Shown piece by piece: positions 17,753-26,961 of a DNA stretch of 64,000 bases. Made by a program: the position numbers and the translations under genes. Location: assembly GCA_016719565.1 (NCBI GenBank), contig JADJYU010000010.1:248001-312000 (forward strand), given 5' to 3'. The notes beneath the pieces are model-generated. The model saw only the letters and a program-made list of their open reading frames with translations. It had not been told where the DNA came from and searched no databases. Every line of letters starts with the position of its first letter. The first letter of the stretch is position 1. The DNA comes from Ignavibacteria bacterium (GTDB lineage Bacteria > Bacteroidota > Ignavibacteria > Tepidaquicellales > Tepidaquicellaceae).

Positions 17753-19033
17753 TTATAATCTGGTGATATGAATTTTTCCTTTGTTGATCACACAATAAGG
17801 TTTACATTGAACTTCAAATCCGTCAAATGGCGTATTCAGTGATTTTGACATGAATTTATTTTTATTAATTTTCCATTTTGTTTTTTCACTTACTACTGAA
17901 ATATTTGCAGGCTCCCCTTCTTTGATACTAACGCTTTTTAGATTCAGGATCTTTCTCGGATTGACCGAAACTTTAAAAATAAATTCTCTGAAGGAAATTA
18001 TACCTGTACTCACCAGATAAGTATAAGAAAGTCCCACAAGAGTTTCCAGTCCGGTGATCCCGAACGGCGCATCATAAAATCCCTGGTTCTTTTCATATTC
18101 AGAATGCGGTGCATGGTCGGTACAGATCACATCTATAGTGCCGTCTTTAATTCCTTCAAGTATCATTTCAACATCATCAGAAGTACGCAGCGGCGGATTC
18201 ATCTTTGCATTAACATTATAATTCAGACATTCCTTATCTGTCAGAATGAAATGATGCGGACACACTTCACCTGTTACATTCATTCTATTTTTCTTTGCCT
18301 CTCTTAAAAGACTTACACTTTTTCCGCATGAAATATGCTGAATATGGTAATGTGAATTCTTAACATAACCTGCGATCATAATATCTCTGGCAATAACAGA
18401 AGTTTCACTGATCTCAGGAATACCTTTCACTCCCATTGCAGTGGAAACTAATCCTTCATTTATTACACCTCCGTTAGAAAGTCTCATGTCCTCACAATGC
18501 TGAATTACAGGACAGTTTACCTGAGAGGTATATTCAAGTACTCTTCTGAAAATTTCCGGATCGCTCACAGGACTTCCGTCATCTGTAAATGCTAAAGCTC
18601 CGGCTTCCGAAAGAGAAAGAATGTTTGACAATTTTTTTCCTTCCCTTTTTTCCGTAGCGCAGGCGGAAACTTCCACGTTAGTAATAAGATCTGCAGATTT
18701 TAATTTTATATCCTGAATAATAAAGGCAGAATCAATAGGCGGATCGGTATTAGGCATGCATAAGACTCCCGTCACTCCGCCGTTTGCTGCAGACATACTG
18801 CCGGAATATAGATCTTCCTTATGAGTTTGTCCCGGATATCTGAAATGCACATGCATATCGAAAATTCCGGGTATTGCAGTCTTACCTCTCATGATGATCT
18901 CTTCAGTATTTTTCGGAATTTTCTTAACATTTCCGATTTTTGATATGAAGCCGTTTTCTATAAGCATATCCGTTACCGTATCAATTTCATCTTCCGGAGA
19001 TACTATCTTAATATTTTTTAGAAGAAGATTCAA
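17753..19033 (-). CDS. pyrC: Dihydroorotase
   Basis: The 426-residue amidohydrolase has the N-terminal metal motif DMHVHFRYPGQTHKED, internal metal-binding His residues (QHCEDM, YHIQHIS) and the C-terminal ICTDHAPHS with the catalytic Asp. It is the class I (long, PyrC/AllB-like) type that cyclises carbamoyl-aspartate in pyrimidine synthesis. It lies 13 bases after pyrB on the same strand, which supports the pathway call over allantoinase. Confidence 0.92.
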   Translation of the reverse strand: MNLLLKNIKIVSPEDEIDTVTDMLIENGFISKIGNVKKIPKNTEEIIMRGKTAIPGIFDMHVHFRYPGQTHKEDLYSGSMSAANGGVTGVLCMPNTDPPIDSAFIIQDIKLKSADLITNVEVSACATEKREGKKLSNILSLSEAGALAFTDDGSPVSDPEIFRRVLEYTSQVNCPVIQHCEDMRLSNGGVINEGLVSTAMGVKGIPEISETSVIARDIMIAGYVKNSHYHIQHISCGKSVSLLREAKKNRMNVTGEVCPHHFILTDKECLNYNVNAKMNPPLRTSDDVEMILEGIKDGTIDVICTDHAPHSEYEKNQGFYDAPFGITGLETLVGLSYTYLVSTGIISFREFIFKVSVNPRKILNLKSVSIKEGEPANISVVSEKTKWKINKNKFMSKSLNTPFDGFEVQCKPYCVINKGKIHITRL

Positions 19034-19046
19034 TTATTTTTTTATA

Positions 19047-19952
19047 TTACTTCATTAAATTAAATAATGCGCATTTCAATGAAAGTCCATTTGTAACCTG
19101 ATCAAATATCAGTGAGTTATCAGACACCGCTGTTTCTGAATCTATTTCTACATTTATATTCATAGGTCCCGGATGTAAGATTTTAATTTTCTTATTTTGC
19201 TTAAGTCGGTCCATGTTTATTCCGTAATATCTCCTGAATTCTTTGAGCGAAGTCATATTAGATCCGGCATCTCTTTCCATCTGTACTCTGAGGATATTCA
19301 AAACATTATTTTCCCTGACAGCATCATTAATATCATAATATACTTTCACTCCCAAACCTTCAATATTTCTTGGAATAAAAGAAACAGGTCCGCAAACCGA
19401 AACATTTGCTCCCAAAGTCTTAAGTCCGTATATATTTGATAATGCAACTCTGCTGTGAGAAATATCACCAACAATACAGACATTTAAATCTTTTATTTCT
19501 CCGAATTTTTTTTTCAAAGTATAAATGTCGAGTAATCCCTGCGTGGGATGTTCATTTATTCCATCGCCGGCATTAATAATTTTTGATGAAGTATTCTGAG
19601 AAAGGAATAATGGAATTCCCGGTACGCTGTGCCGGACCACAATAAAATCGAATTTCATAGCTTCAATATTTTTTACTGTGTCAAGAAAACTTTCACCTTT
19701 ATTGATTGAAGAAGATCCCGAATTAAAATTCACTGTGTCAAGACCGGATTTTTTTTCTGCGAGTTCAAAAGATATCCGCGTACGGGTTGAATCCTCAAAA
19801 AATAAATTCAGAACGGACCTTCCCGTTGAAAATTTTTTAACTGATTTTCTCCCAGTAATTGTTTTCAGATAATAGTCTGTTAAAGTAAATATTTCTTCAA
19901 AATTATCTTTTGATAAATATCTAAGTCCAATAAGATGTTCAGGAAAATTCAT
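19047..19952 (-). CDS. pyrB: Aspartate carbamoyltransferase catalytic subunit
   Basis: The 301-residue protein carries the carbamoyl-phosphate loop STRTRISFE near residue 55 and the HPTQGLLD motif near 135. A further phosphate-contacting lysine lies in the SSINKGESFLDTV segment. It makes carbamoyl-aspartate, the first committed step of pyrimidine synthesis, and feeds the adjacent pyrC product. No regulatory PyrI subunit is next to it. No PyrR site or attenuator was recognised. Length is normal. Confidence 0.93.
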   Translation of the reverse strand: MNFPEHLIGLRYLSKDNFEEIFTLTDYYLKTITGRKSVKKFSTGRSVLNLFFEDSTRTRISFELAEKKSGLDTVNFNSGSSSINKGESFLDTVKNIEAMKFDFIVVRHSVPGIPLFLSQNTSSKIINAGDGINEHPTQGLLDIYTLKKKFGEIKDLNVCIVGDISHSRVALSNIYGLKTLGANVSVCGPVSFIPRNIEGLGVKVYYDINDAVRENNVLNILRVQMERDAGSNMTSLKEFRRYYGINMDRLKQNKKIKILHPGPMNINVEIDSETAVSDNSLIFDQVTNGLSLKCALFNLMK

Positions 19953-19962
19953 ATCAAATTAT

Positions 19963-20730
19963 TTACATACCTATTAAGAAATTCCATAAGATATAATCAA
20001 GCATTAGAATAGAAGCAGCTGCTATAACAAAAGCTTTGATAGTTGCCAGCCCAACACCTTCAGCTCCGCCGCGTGCAGAAAAACCAATAAAACATCCGAT
20101 TGATGAAATAGATACGCCGAAAAATATAGCTTTAATAGTACCTGCAACTAAATCTTTTATTTCAAATGCTTTCTTAAATGATCCCAGGAATACATCTGAA
20201 GGAACGCCGAGAAACATCGTTGCTACAGTATAAGCTCCAAATATAGCAATTGAGCTGGCGTAAACTACCAGAACAGGAAGCATAAAAGTTGTTGCGACTA
20301 TTCTCGGCATCGCGAGATATCTTATTGGATCAATTGCCATTGATTCCAGTGCATCAATCTGTTCGGTGACTTTCATCGTTCCGAGCTCAGCAGCCATAGA
20401 CGCTCCGACTCTTCCTGCAAGTACAATTGCTGCCAGCACCGGACCAAGTTCTATCAAAATTGCTTTTGTAACTGCTGATCCCAGATACGAATATGATATT
20501 AGTCCTTTGATCTGATAAGCTGCCTGCCAGCACGAAACCGCGCCTGTAAATATTCCTATTATTGCAACGAGAACAAGTGAATTGACACCTACGTGCTGCA
20601 TTTGTTCAAATACAAGTTTTCTGTCCCTGAATAATCTGCCCAGACTTTTCACAACTCCTGTCATCATGAAAAAGAACTGACCTAATTCAGTGAAGAAAGT
20701 AATTATTTTTTTTCCAATAAATGTTGTCAA
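19963..20730 (-). CDS. mlaE: MlaE-family ABC permease
   Basis: The 255-residue membrane protein matches the MlaE/TrnI (YrbE) family, with its long N-terminal amphipathic helix, the segment LVAIIGIFTGAVSCWQAAYQ and the family core ELGPVLAAIVLAGRVGASMAAELGTM-type sequence near residues 95-120. With an ATPase and an MCE protein it would move phospholipids between membranes. Those partners are not adjacent: the next gene in the unit is pyrB, 10 bases away. The symbol is by family, not proven orthology. Confidence 0.88.
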   Translation of the reverse strand: MTTFIGKKIITFFTELGQFFFMMTGVVKSLGRLFRDRKLVFEQMQHVGVNSLVLVAIIGIFTGAVSCWQAAYQIKGLISYSYLGSAVTKAILIELGPVLAAIVLAGRVGASMAAELGTMKVTEQIDALESMAIDPIRYLAMPRIVATTFMLPVLVVYASSIAIFGAYTVATMFLGVPSDVFLGSFKKAFEIKDLVAGTIKAIFFGVSISSIGCFIGFSARGGAEGVGLATIKAFVIAAASILMLDYILWNFLIGM

Positions 20731-20827
20731 TCAGTTTCCAAATTATTTTACGTTATGCAAATAAAATTTTTTCACAAACTACAATTACCTCTCCGTTTTC
20801 TAAACCCAACGATATTGAACAAACTCA

Positions 20828-20877
20828 CATTACTAACTACTAACTACTAACTATTAACTACTAACTATTAACTATAA
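20828..20877. repeat. 7-bp microsatellite (TACTAAC)n
   Basis: About seven tandem copies of a heptamer, tactaac with tattaac variants, sit directly after the stop of the minus-strand CorC-type gene. They would form a short repetitive 3' tail. They lie in the 148-base gap before mlaE, which holds no other feature. Confidence 0.8.
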
Positions 20878-20878
20878 C

Positions 20879-22195
20879 TTAATAACTTTTCAATTTTTGA
20901 ACTTTAACCTGTAAAAGCTTATTTCCTGATTTCTTCATAACAGTCATTACAATACCCTGATAATCAATTCGTTCATAAATTTCCGGAATGTGACCGGTTA
21001 CTTCCTGTAAAAATCCGCTGAGAGTATGATAGTCTTCATTATCATTGGGAATACTAGATTCAAATTTTTCATTAAAATCTTCGATTGATATTTCCGGATT
21101 TACAAGATATATACCCTTTTTCTGACTTTTGATCTGGTCCGGAGTTGCGTCATATTCATCCTCGATCTCACCTACAATTTCCTCAATAATATCTTCTAGT
21201 GTGATCAGTCCCTCTATTCCGCCGTGTTCGTTAACTACAACGCCAAGATGAATATGTTTTCTCTGAAAGTCTTTAAGGATCTCGCCGATCTGTTTTGTCT
21301 CCGGTATGAAATGAGCAGGTCTGATAATATCCTGAAGTACTATTAATTCTTTATGTTCAGCAGCGCTGATGATATCTTTTGAATAAATTATTCCTACAAT
21401 ATTATCCAGATTGTCTTTATATACAGGAATTCTGGAATATCCTTCTTCAATAACTTTTTGAATTATTACTTCCCTCTTTTCTTCAACATCAATCGCAAAC
21501 ATGATATTTCTCGGTATCATGACTTCATTAGCTGTCTTATCATTAAAGTCAAAAACTTTCTGAATAATTTTAGATTCAGTCTCATCAATTTTTCCTGAAA
21601 GAGTTCCTTCAGTGATCAGCTGTCTGATCTCTTCTTCCGAGTGAAATCTTTCAGATTCTGTAGCGGGATTTAAGCCAAACAATTTTAAGATATAATTTGC
21701 AGTTCCGTTCAGTACAAATATTGCCGGTTTGAAAAACAGATAAAATATCTGAAGCGGTATAGCAATAAAAAGAGTGGTCTGCTTTGGATATCTGATGGCA
21801 ATGGACTTTGGAGCAAGCTCGCCGAGAATAATGTGCAAAAAAGTGATAATCAAAAATCCAACAGCCAAAGATATTGTTTGAATAGTCTTCGGGTCTTCAA
21901 TTGACATAAGCGAAAATACCGGTTCAAGAATTCTTGCGGTTATGGGTTCACCGATCCATCCGAGTCCCAGAGATGATATTGTAATTCCGAACTGAGTAGC
22001 GGCTAGGTATTCATCAAGATGTGTTATGAGCTTAAAAGCAAGTTTACCTTTTCTGCTGTCTTTAATGTCAACAGAATTCAGCTGTGTCTTTCTGACTTTT
22101 ACAATTGCAAATTCGGCAGCAACAAATAATGCATTAAGTAAAACAAAAAAGAGAAGAAGGAACAGATCAAAAATAATAGTCTTAAACTCATCCAT
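20879..22195 (-). CDS. CNNM/CorC-type membrane protein (hemolysin C family)
   Basis: The 438-residue protein has the DUF21/CNNM membrane domain at the N-terminus (four hydrophobic segments, residues 5-165), then a CBS-domain pair (about 215-335; IPVYKDNLDNIVGIIYSKDI and GVVNEHGGIEGLITLEDI) and a CorC_HlyC domain at the end. Members are linked to magnesium and cobalt efflux or resistance; the label hemolysin is historical. Length and domain order are normal. It is separated by about 115 bases from the T9SS gene upstream. Confidence 0.9.
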   Translation of the reverse strand: MDEFKTIIFDLFLLLFFVLLNALFVAAEFAIVKVRKTQLNSVDIKDSRKGKLAFKLITHLDEYLAATQFGITISSLGLGWIGEPITARILEPVFSLMSIEDPKTIQTISLAVGFLIITFLHIILGELAPKSIAIRYPKQTTLFIAIPLQIFYLFFKPAIFVLNGTANYILKLFGLNPATESERFHSEEEIRQLITEGTLSGKIDETESKIIQKVFDFNDKTANEVMIPRNIMFAIDVEEKREVIIQKVIEEGYSRIPVYKDNLDNIVGIIYSKDIISAAEHKELIVLQDIIRPAHFIPETKQIGEILKDFQRKHIHLGVVVNEHGGIEGLITLEDIIEEIVGEIEDEYDATPDQIKSQKKGIYLVNPEISIEDFNEKFESSIPNDNEDYHTLSGFLQEVTGHIPEIYERIDYQGIVMTVMKKSGNKLLQVKVQKLKSY

Positions 22196-22311
22196 ATATG
22201 TTTTATAAAATAAAAATTAAAAACACGATGTTCAATTTAAAACTATTTAAAAATAAACTTATCGGAATGTAACGGATGTAATTTGTAAAGAGGCTTATGA
22301 TATAAAAGAAT

Positions 22312-22980
22312 TTATTTAGTAAAAATCATTTTTCCGATATCAACTGTATAACCGGACTCGAGTTTATAGAAATAAATTCCGCTGGAAAGCTGACTATAAG
22401 AAGAAGCATTGAAATCAATTTTGTATAATCCAGGACTTTGAAATTCATCAACTAATAAATCTACATATTTTCCTGTAAGGCTGTATACAGAAAGTTTTAT
22501 ATAAGTAGGAACGAGCAGTGTATATGATATCTGAGTAGCCGGGTTAAATGGATTGGGATTATTCTGTAGATTTTCAAATTCTGGAACTTCTGAAATTCCT
22601 ATTTTAATTTCCTCCGACTTTATTAATTTATTTGTCAGATCATATATACTGAGTCTGTATATATAAACGCCGTTTTCGGACGGCTTGTCATTATAAATAT
22701 AATAATAGAGGTTAGCTGAATCTGAATTTTCTTTTTTTCTGAAATTATTAAATAGTATGTCACTCAAAAATTTAAAACTTTCATCTCCGGTTTTCCTGGA
22801 TTCAATTTTGTATTTACTAACGTTCTCCGGATTTAAAATGACAAAATTTATTTCAACTTTACTTTTATTTATCTCTGCATTAAGTATACTTACAGTATTT
22901 TCAGGATTCTCAAAACTATATGTTTTGGTAATTAAGCTTGAAAATAAGATCAGAATTAAAATATATTTAATACACTTCAT
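22312..22980 (-). CDS. T9SS sorting-domain protein, unknown cargo
   Basis: I choose the ATG at 22980 (MKCIKYILILILFSS), because it gives a clean signal peptide and removes a 26-base overlap with nuoI. The mature part has a fibronectin-like beta domain of about 110 residues (NAEINKSKVEINFVILNPEN, then NGVYIYRLSIYDLTNK), followed by the sorting domain NNPNPFNPATQISY ending IGKMIFTK. It would be exported to the cell surface. No enzyme motif is seen. It starts 4 bases after the nuoI stop, so the two may be co-transcribed, which is odd given their different roles. Confidence 0.75.
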   Translation of the reverse strand: MKCIKYILILILFSSLITKTYSFENPENTVSILNAEINKSKVEINFVILNPENVSKYKIESRKTGDESFKFLSDILFNNFRKKENSDSANLYYYIYNDKPSENGVYIYRLSIYDLTNKLIKSEEIKIGISEVPEFENLQNNPNPFNPATQISYTLLVPTYIKLSVYSLTGKYVDLLVDEFQSPGLYKIDFNASSYSQLSSGIYFYKLESGYTVDIGKMIFTK

Positions 22981-22984
22981 AATT

Positions 22985-23476
22985 TTATCTGTGCTCCTGT
23001 AAAAAATCAAGTCGCTTCTTTAATTTATCTTTAGGAACAAGTAGTTTATCTTTTCCGAAAACCGCTTCTTCCTGATTTGAAAAAACCAGTTCGTATTCAT
23101 TACTCATTATTATCGCTTCTTCAGGACATACTTCTTCGCAAAATCCACAGAAGATACATCTTACCATATTTATTTCAAATTTCTCGGGATATCTTTCTTT
23201 TTCGTTTTCTGTTTCCGCTGCCTGAACTTCAATCGCAAGTGCGGGACAAACTCTCGAGCACAATGCGCATGCAACACAGCGTTCTGAACCATCTTCTTCC
23301 TGCACCAGTACAGGTCTTCCTCTGTATGAAGGAGGCGGAACCCAGACTTCTTCAGGATACTGTCTTGTGAATTTTGGTTTGAACATCTGACTGAAGGTCA
23401 AACCAAGGCCTTTTACAATTTGCGGTAAGTATGTCTGTTCCAGAAAAGTAAGGTCTTTCTTTTTTATTATTGCCAT
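22985..23476 (-). CDS. nuoI: NADH-quinone oxidoreductase subunit I (2x[4Fe-4S])
   Basis: The 163-residue protein has an N-terminal amphipathic segment and two classical ferredoxin motifs, CVACALCSRVCP (near residue 67) and CIFCGFCEEVCP (near 107). It resembles the complex I subunit that passes electrons between the peripheral-arm clusters. The segment PPSYRGRPVLVQEEDGSERCVAC is family-typical. It stands apart from nuoKL, 19 kb away, and sits between two T9SS genes. Confidence 0.9.
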   Translation of the reverse strand: MAIIKKKDLTFLEQTYLPQIVKGLGLTFSQMFKPKFTRQYPEEVWVPPPSYRGRPVLVQEEDGSERCVACALCSRVCPALAIEVQAAETENEKERYPEKFEINMVRCIFCGFCEEVCPEEAIIMSNEYELVFSNQEEAVFGKDKLLVPKDKLKKRLDFLQEHR

Positions 23477-23531
23477 TTAACTTTAGATTTTTACAGGATG
23501 TTTAATTTAATATTAAAAATGGAAATAAATT

Positions 23532-24269
23532 TTATTTGATGAACATCATTTTTTTCGTTTCACTGAAACTTCCTGATGACAATGTATAATAATATATTCC
23601 GGTAGAAAGATTATTACCGTTAAAATCCACTTTATAAGTACCAGCATTCAGTCTTTCATTTTTAACAGGACTTGAAACTTCATTCCCCAGTATATCAAAG
23701 ACTTTTAAAGTAACTATATCAGATTTTGTAATGGAAAATTCTATTGAAGTATTAGGATTAAACGGATTAGGATAATTTTGAGATAATGAATAGCTTTCCG
23801 CAAGAGATGAAATATTATTTATTCCAACAGAAGTTACATTCAATACAAAATCCCTTTCGATAAACTCAGATGGATTTTCATCAACATAAATTCTGAGTTT
23901 TATATGGGCAATTCCTGTATTTGGAGAATAAAATGTTATGTCCATTGTATCCTGTTCTCCCGGCATTATAGTTACCGGGGGTTCCGGAGCAGGAAAAGTA
24001 GTAGTATCAGGCACTACATGAATAAACGGCGCATAGCATAAGCCTACGCAGATAGAACTTGTCCATGACGGGTTCGGAAGAATGTCCTGAGTTCTGTTGA
24101 ATCTGACGTTAACCGGAGAAGAACCGTTATTCTTGTAATATGCATAAGCGTAATTTGCATCAGAAGTGCCGTAAGTAGTGTCTCCGCCAATTCTTTCGAA
24201 TACAAGCTGAGAAGAAGCAGTTACTGCAGATAATAATGAAATTAATACAATTATTAATATTTTATTCAT
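23532..24269 (-). CDS. T9SS sorting-domain protein, beta-sandwich cargo
   Basis: The 245-residue protein has a signal peptide (residues 1-20), an immunoglobulin-like beta domain of about 120 residues (YYKNNGSSPVNVRFNRTQ, then MPGEQDTMDITFYSPNTG) with a cysteine pair (SICVGLC), and a type A sorting domain (QNYPNPFNPNTSIEF, LSTGIYYYTL, TKKMMFIK). It resembles small exported adhesion or matrix proteins; the exact function is unknown. It lies 14 bases after the TPR gene. Confidence 0.75.
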   Translation of the reverse strand: MNKILIIVLISLLSAVTASSQLVFERIGGDTTYGTSDANYAYAYYKNNGSSPVNVRFNRTQDILPNPSWTSSICVGLCYAPFIHVVPDTTTFPAPEPPVTIMPGEQDTMDITFYSPNTGIAHIKLRIYVDENPSEFIERDFVLNVTSVGINNISSLAESYSLSQNYPNPFNPNTSIEFSITKSDIVTLKVFDILGNEVSSPVKNERLNAGTYKVDFNGNNLSTGIYYYTLSSGSFSETKKMMFIK

Positions 24270-24283
24270 ATAATTTAAACAAT

Positions 24284-24775
24284 TTAATTTAATAGTCCCT
24301 GAAGTTTATTAAGATACTGTTTTGCTATAAGATAATCAGGAGAAATTTCGATAGCTTTTTTATATTCATCCAGCGCTTCAAACCATAAACCTTTTGACTC
24401 ATATACTTTACCTATATTGAAAAATGTAAAATGCTTGTTATCATATCTTTCCGCTTTCAGAGCAAGTTCAAGCCATGTAAGCGCTTCATCTAACTTTCCC
24501 TGCTGAATGAGATATGATCCAATATCATTGTAGGGATTTCCAAATTCCTTATCCAGAGAAATGGCTTTCTTACATTCTTCGATAGCATTATCAAGATCTC
24601 CGACAAAGCTGTAAGTCCAGCCTAAAAAAGTATGAGCCTCCGGAGTCGGAAATATGTTGAGTGATATTTTATAATTAAGTATTGCTTCTTCAAACTGTCC
24701 TTTTATTTGAAGTTCGTTTGCTTTCTTGAGATATATTCTGGATTTCTCCAGGGGATTGCTGTTTTCTTTTGTCAT
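24284..24775 (-). CDS. Tetratricopeptide-repeat protein
   Basis: The 163-residue soluble protein consists of four consecutive 34-residue TPR units (for example GQFEEAILNYKISLNIFP, GDLDNAIEECKKAISLDKE, GKLDEALTWLELALKAE, GLWFEALDEYKKAIEISPD). TPR units mediate protein-protein contacts. No signal peptide is seen. It is the first gene of a minus-strand run that includes a T9SS protein and nuoI; its partner is unknown. Confidence 0.85.
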   Translation of the reverse strand: MTKENSNPLEKSRIYLKKANELQIKGQFEEAILNYKISLNIFPTPEAHTFLGWTYSFVGDLDNAIEECKKAISLDKEFGNPYNDIGSYLIQQGKLDEALTWLELALKAERYDNKHFTFFNIGKVYESKGLWFEALDEYKKAIEISPDYLIAKQYLNKLQGLLN

Positions 24776-24827
24776 TATATTGTTTTTACAATTAAAAGAG
24801 CAAATTAGGCGTAAAAGTTTCTTTTCA

Positions 24828-24835
24828 CAAACATA
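24828..24835 (-). promoter_or_regulatory. -7 box for the TPR gene
   Basis: The minus strand reads TATGTTTG (TAnnTTTG) 52 bases before the TPR start. Together with the box at 24874-24881 it makes a divergent promoter region. Confidence 0.35.
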
Positions 24836-24873
24836 ACTTATGTTATTAATTTTATCAAGACGTTTTTGTAAAT

Positions 24874-24881
24874 TATATTTG
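24874..24881 (+). promoter_or_regulatory. -7 box (TATATTTG) for the punA-tatD run
   Basis: An exact TAnnTTTG match lies 62 bases before the phosphorylase start, in the divergent gap with the TPR gene. Confidence 0.4.
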
Positions 24882-24943
24882 CTTAATATACTTTTTCATA
24901 TTCACTTTTCACCATTTAAATTTTTATAAAATACTTTTTATAA

Positions 24944-25681
24944 TTGAATTATAAAATCAGTATCATTCTCAGATTAGGAATCGGCGGTTTTTCTAAAAAA
25001 TTACTGAATTGTAAAACTATATTTACTGATAATGATAGCTTTCATAAAATGAAAATTATGACCGGTAAAATTTTTGAAAAGGAAGTAATTCTCTTCTCCG
25101 GAAGAAGACATTATTATGAAGGATACAATTCCGGCAAGATACTTGAATTTGTTGACTTCGCTTATAAAAATGGCGTTAAATTACTCATAATCTCAAATGC
25201 AGCAGGAGGATTAAACAGAAACTTCAAAGTATCAGATCTTATGCTGATCACATCTCACCTGAATTTTTTAAAAGCAAGATTTCCAGTTTCCGGAAATCTG
25301 TTACCTTACGAAAACAAGACATCCGAAATTCTGACTGATATCTCATTAAGAAAAAATATTAATTTAAGAAAGGGCTCGTACTGCTGTATGCCCGGTCCGA
25401 ATTATGAGACTAAATCTGAAATAAATTTTTTATCGAAATTTGGCATAGATGCAGTCGGGATGTCAACTGTGCCTGAAGTTATGTTTGCTGCAGAAAAAAA
25501 AATAAACGTCATTGCAATTTCATGTATCACTAATTTATTGTCAGTTAATTCCACCGGGATTACTGATCATACTGAAGTTTTGGAAGCAGGAAAATCCTCC
25601 TACAGAAATTTTTCGGAAATGATACTTTCTGTAATAGAAAATTCTGATTTATTAATCTCAAATGGAATAAATGCTGACTGA
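24944..25681 (+). CDS. Purine nucleoside phosphorylase
   Basis: The 245-residue protein (TTG start) resembles the trimeric PNP/MTAP class: ILFSGRRHYYEGY near residue 50, SNAAGGLN near 85, and MPGPNYETKSEI with AVGMSTVPEVMFA in the second half, then ISCITNLL. It cleaves inosine/guanosine-type nucleosides with phosphate. It is slightly shorter than usual (about 270), mainly at the N-terminus. Its stop overlaps the tatD start by 11 bases, suggesting coupled translation. Confidence 0.88.
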   Translation: MNYKISIILRLGIGGFSKKLLNCKTIFTDNDSFHKMKIMTGKIFEKEVILFSGRRHYYEGYNSGKILEFVDFAYKNGVKLLIISNAAGGLNRNFKVSDLMLITSHLNFLKARFPVSGNLLPYENKTSEILTDISLRKNINLRKGSYCCMPGPNYETKSEINFLSKFGIDAVGMSTVPEVMFAAEKKINVIAISCITNLLSVNSTGITDHTEVLEAGKSSYRNFSEMILSVIENSDLLISNGINAD

Positions 25682-26444
25682 TACTCATGCACATCTCTAT
25701 TATCCGGAAGTTATTGAAAATCTTGATGAAATATTAAACAGGGCTAAAGATTCCGGGATCGAAAGAATAATCGTACCGGCTGTCGATCTGGTCAGCTCAA
25801 TGAAAGTAATAGAACTAACAGAAAAATATGAAATGATATATGCTGCTTTAGGAGTTCATCCGGGCGATGTTTCAAAAAACAAACCTGATGTAATTGATAA
25901 GATTGAAAAACTTCTCAGTCACGAAAAAGTAGTTGCTGTTGGCGAGATCGGGCTGGACTATTACTGGGATACATCATTTGTAAAAGAGCAGAAAGAATTT
26001 TTCACACTGCAGATTGAAATGGCAATGTCTCACAACTTACCGGTAGTTATTCATACCAGAGATTCAACCGGTGATGCTATATCAATCGTTGAATCATTTT
26101 CCGGAAAAAATTTAAAAGGACAGTTTCATTGTTTTACAGGAAATGAAATTGAACTGGATAAAATTCTGAATATGAAAAATATGTTTATTTCATACTGCGG
26201 AAATATAACATACAAAAACTTCAGCAGTCCTGAAGTGATCGTAAAGTCTCCTTTGGACAGATTATTATCCGAGACTGATTCACCTTTTTTACCTCCTGTA
26301 CCATACAGAGGAAAAAAGAACGAACCATTATATATGCTTAAGACTCTGGAAAAAATTTCCGAAATAAAATCGGTTGGATTAGATGAAATAAAGGAAGCTG
26401 TCTCAAAAAACGCGGTAGAACTTTTTTTTGGTAAAAAATTTTAA
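25671..26444 (+). CDS. tatD: TatD-family metal-dependent hydrolase
   Basis: The 257-residue TIM-barrel protein starts with DTHAHL (metal-binding HxH) and has VGEIGLDYYWD, PVVIHTRD, GQFHCFTG and LLSETDSPFLPP in order, all the TatD metal and active-site segments. It acts as a cytoplasmic DNase/exonuclease in quality control. It overlaps the end of the phosphorylase gene by 11 bases. Length is normal. Confidence 0.92.
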   Translation: MLTDTHAHLYYPEVIENLDEILNRAKDSGIERIIVPAVDLVSSMKVIELTEKYEMIYAALGVHPGDVSKNKPDVIDKIEKLLSHEKVVAVGEIGLDYYWDTSFVKEQKEFFTLQIEMAMSHNLPVVIHTRDSTGDAISIVESFSGKNLKGQFHCFTGNEIELDKILNMKNMFISYCGNITYKNFSSPEVIVKSPLDRLLSETDSPFLPPVPYRGKKNEPLYMLKTLEKISEIKSVGLDEIKEAVSKNAVELFFGKKF

Positions 26445-26470
26445 GTGTTTAAATTATTCACTTAATAATT

Positions 26471-26478
26471 TATATTTG
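26471..26478 (+). promoter_or_regulatory. -7 box (TATATTTG)
   Basis: An exact TAnnTTTG match lies 42 bases before the ATG of the DUF4190 protein. Confidence 0.4.
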
Positions 26479-26520
26479 CTCAAATTGAAAATTAAATATT
26501 TATTAATTTAAAAAATAAAA

Positions 26521-26919
26521 ATGAAATCTTATTCTTTTTATTATCAGGATTCCGGTAGCGGCAACATTCCTCCACCACCACCCCCTCCTCCGTCATTTTC
26601 TCCTCAGCCTCCTGTTCCGCCGCCGTCGTCATCTCCTAATACAGGAGGAGGCGCAAGCTCAAATGCGATCTTCGCATTAGTACTTGGAATATTATCTTAT
26701 TTAATATGCGGGCTCTTTGCAGCAATACCTGCATGGGTCCTGGGTAAGAAAGAATTAAATGAAATTAATGCCGGCAGATCACCTGAAGCAGGAAAAACAC
26801 TTGCGACAATCGGTATGTGGCTTGGAATTATTAATGTAATTCTGTCTGTAATTGCCATTGTAGCTATTACATTCCTGTTTATGCTTGGAATTCTCAGCTC
26901 CAGTGATTTTAATGTTTAA
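26521..26919 (+). CDS. DUF4190 membrane protein with proline-rich head
   Basis: The 132-residue protein starts with a cytoplasmic-looking stretch of proline and serine (about residues 16-45, with a run of nine prolines). Two membrane helices follow (about 49-73 and 93-125), joined by the family loop GKKELNEINAGRSPEAGKTLATIGM-type sequence. Proteins of this DUF4190-like type are common small membrane proteins without known function. It has its own promoter-like box. Poly-proline translation would probably need elongation factor P. Confidence 0.8.
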   Translation: MKSYSFYYQDSGSGNIPPPPPPPPSFSPQPPVPPPSSSPNTGGGASSNAIFALVLGILSYLICGLFAAIPAWVLGKKELNEINAGRSPEAGKTLATIGMWLGIINVILSVIAIVAITFLFMLGILSSSDFNV

Positions 26920-26961
26920 TATAGTACAGGTAATATTTCATTAATTTTTTTAACCACCCAA

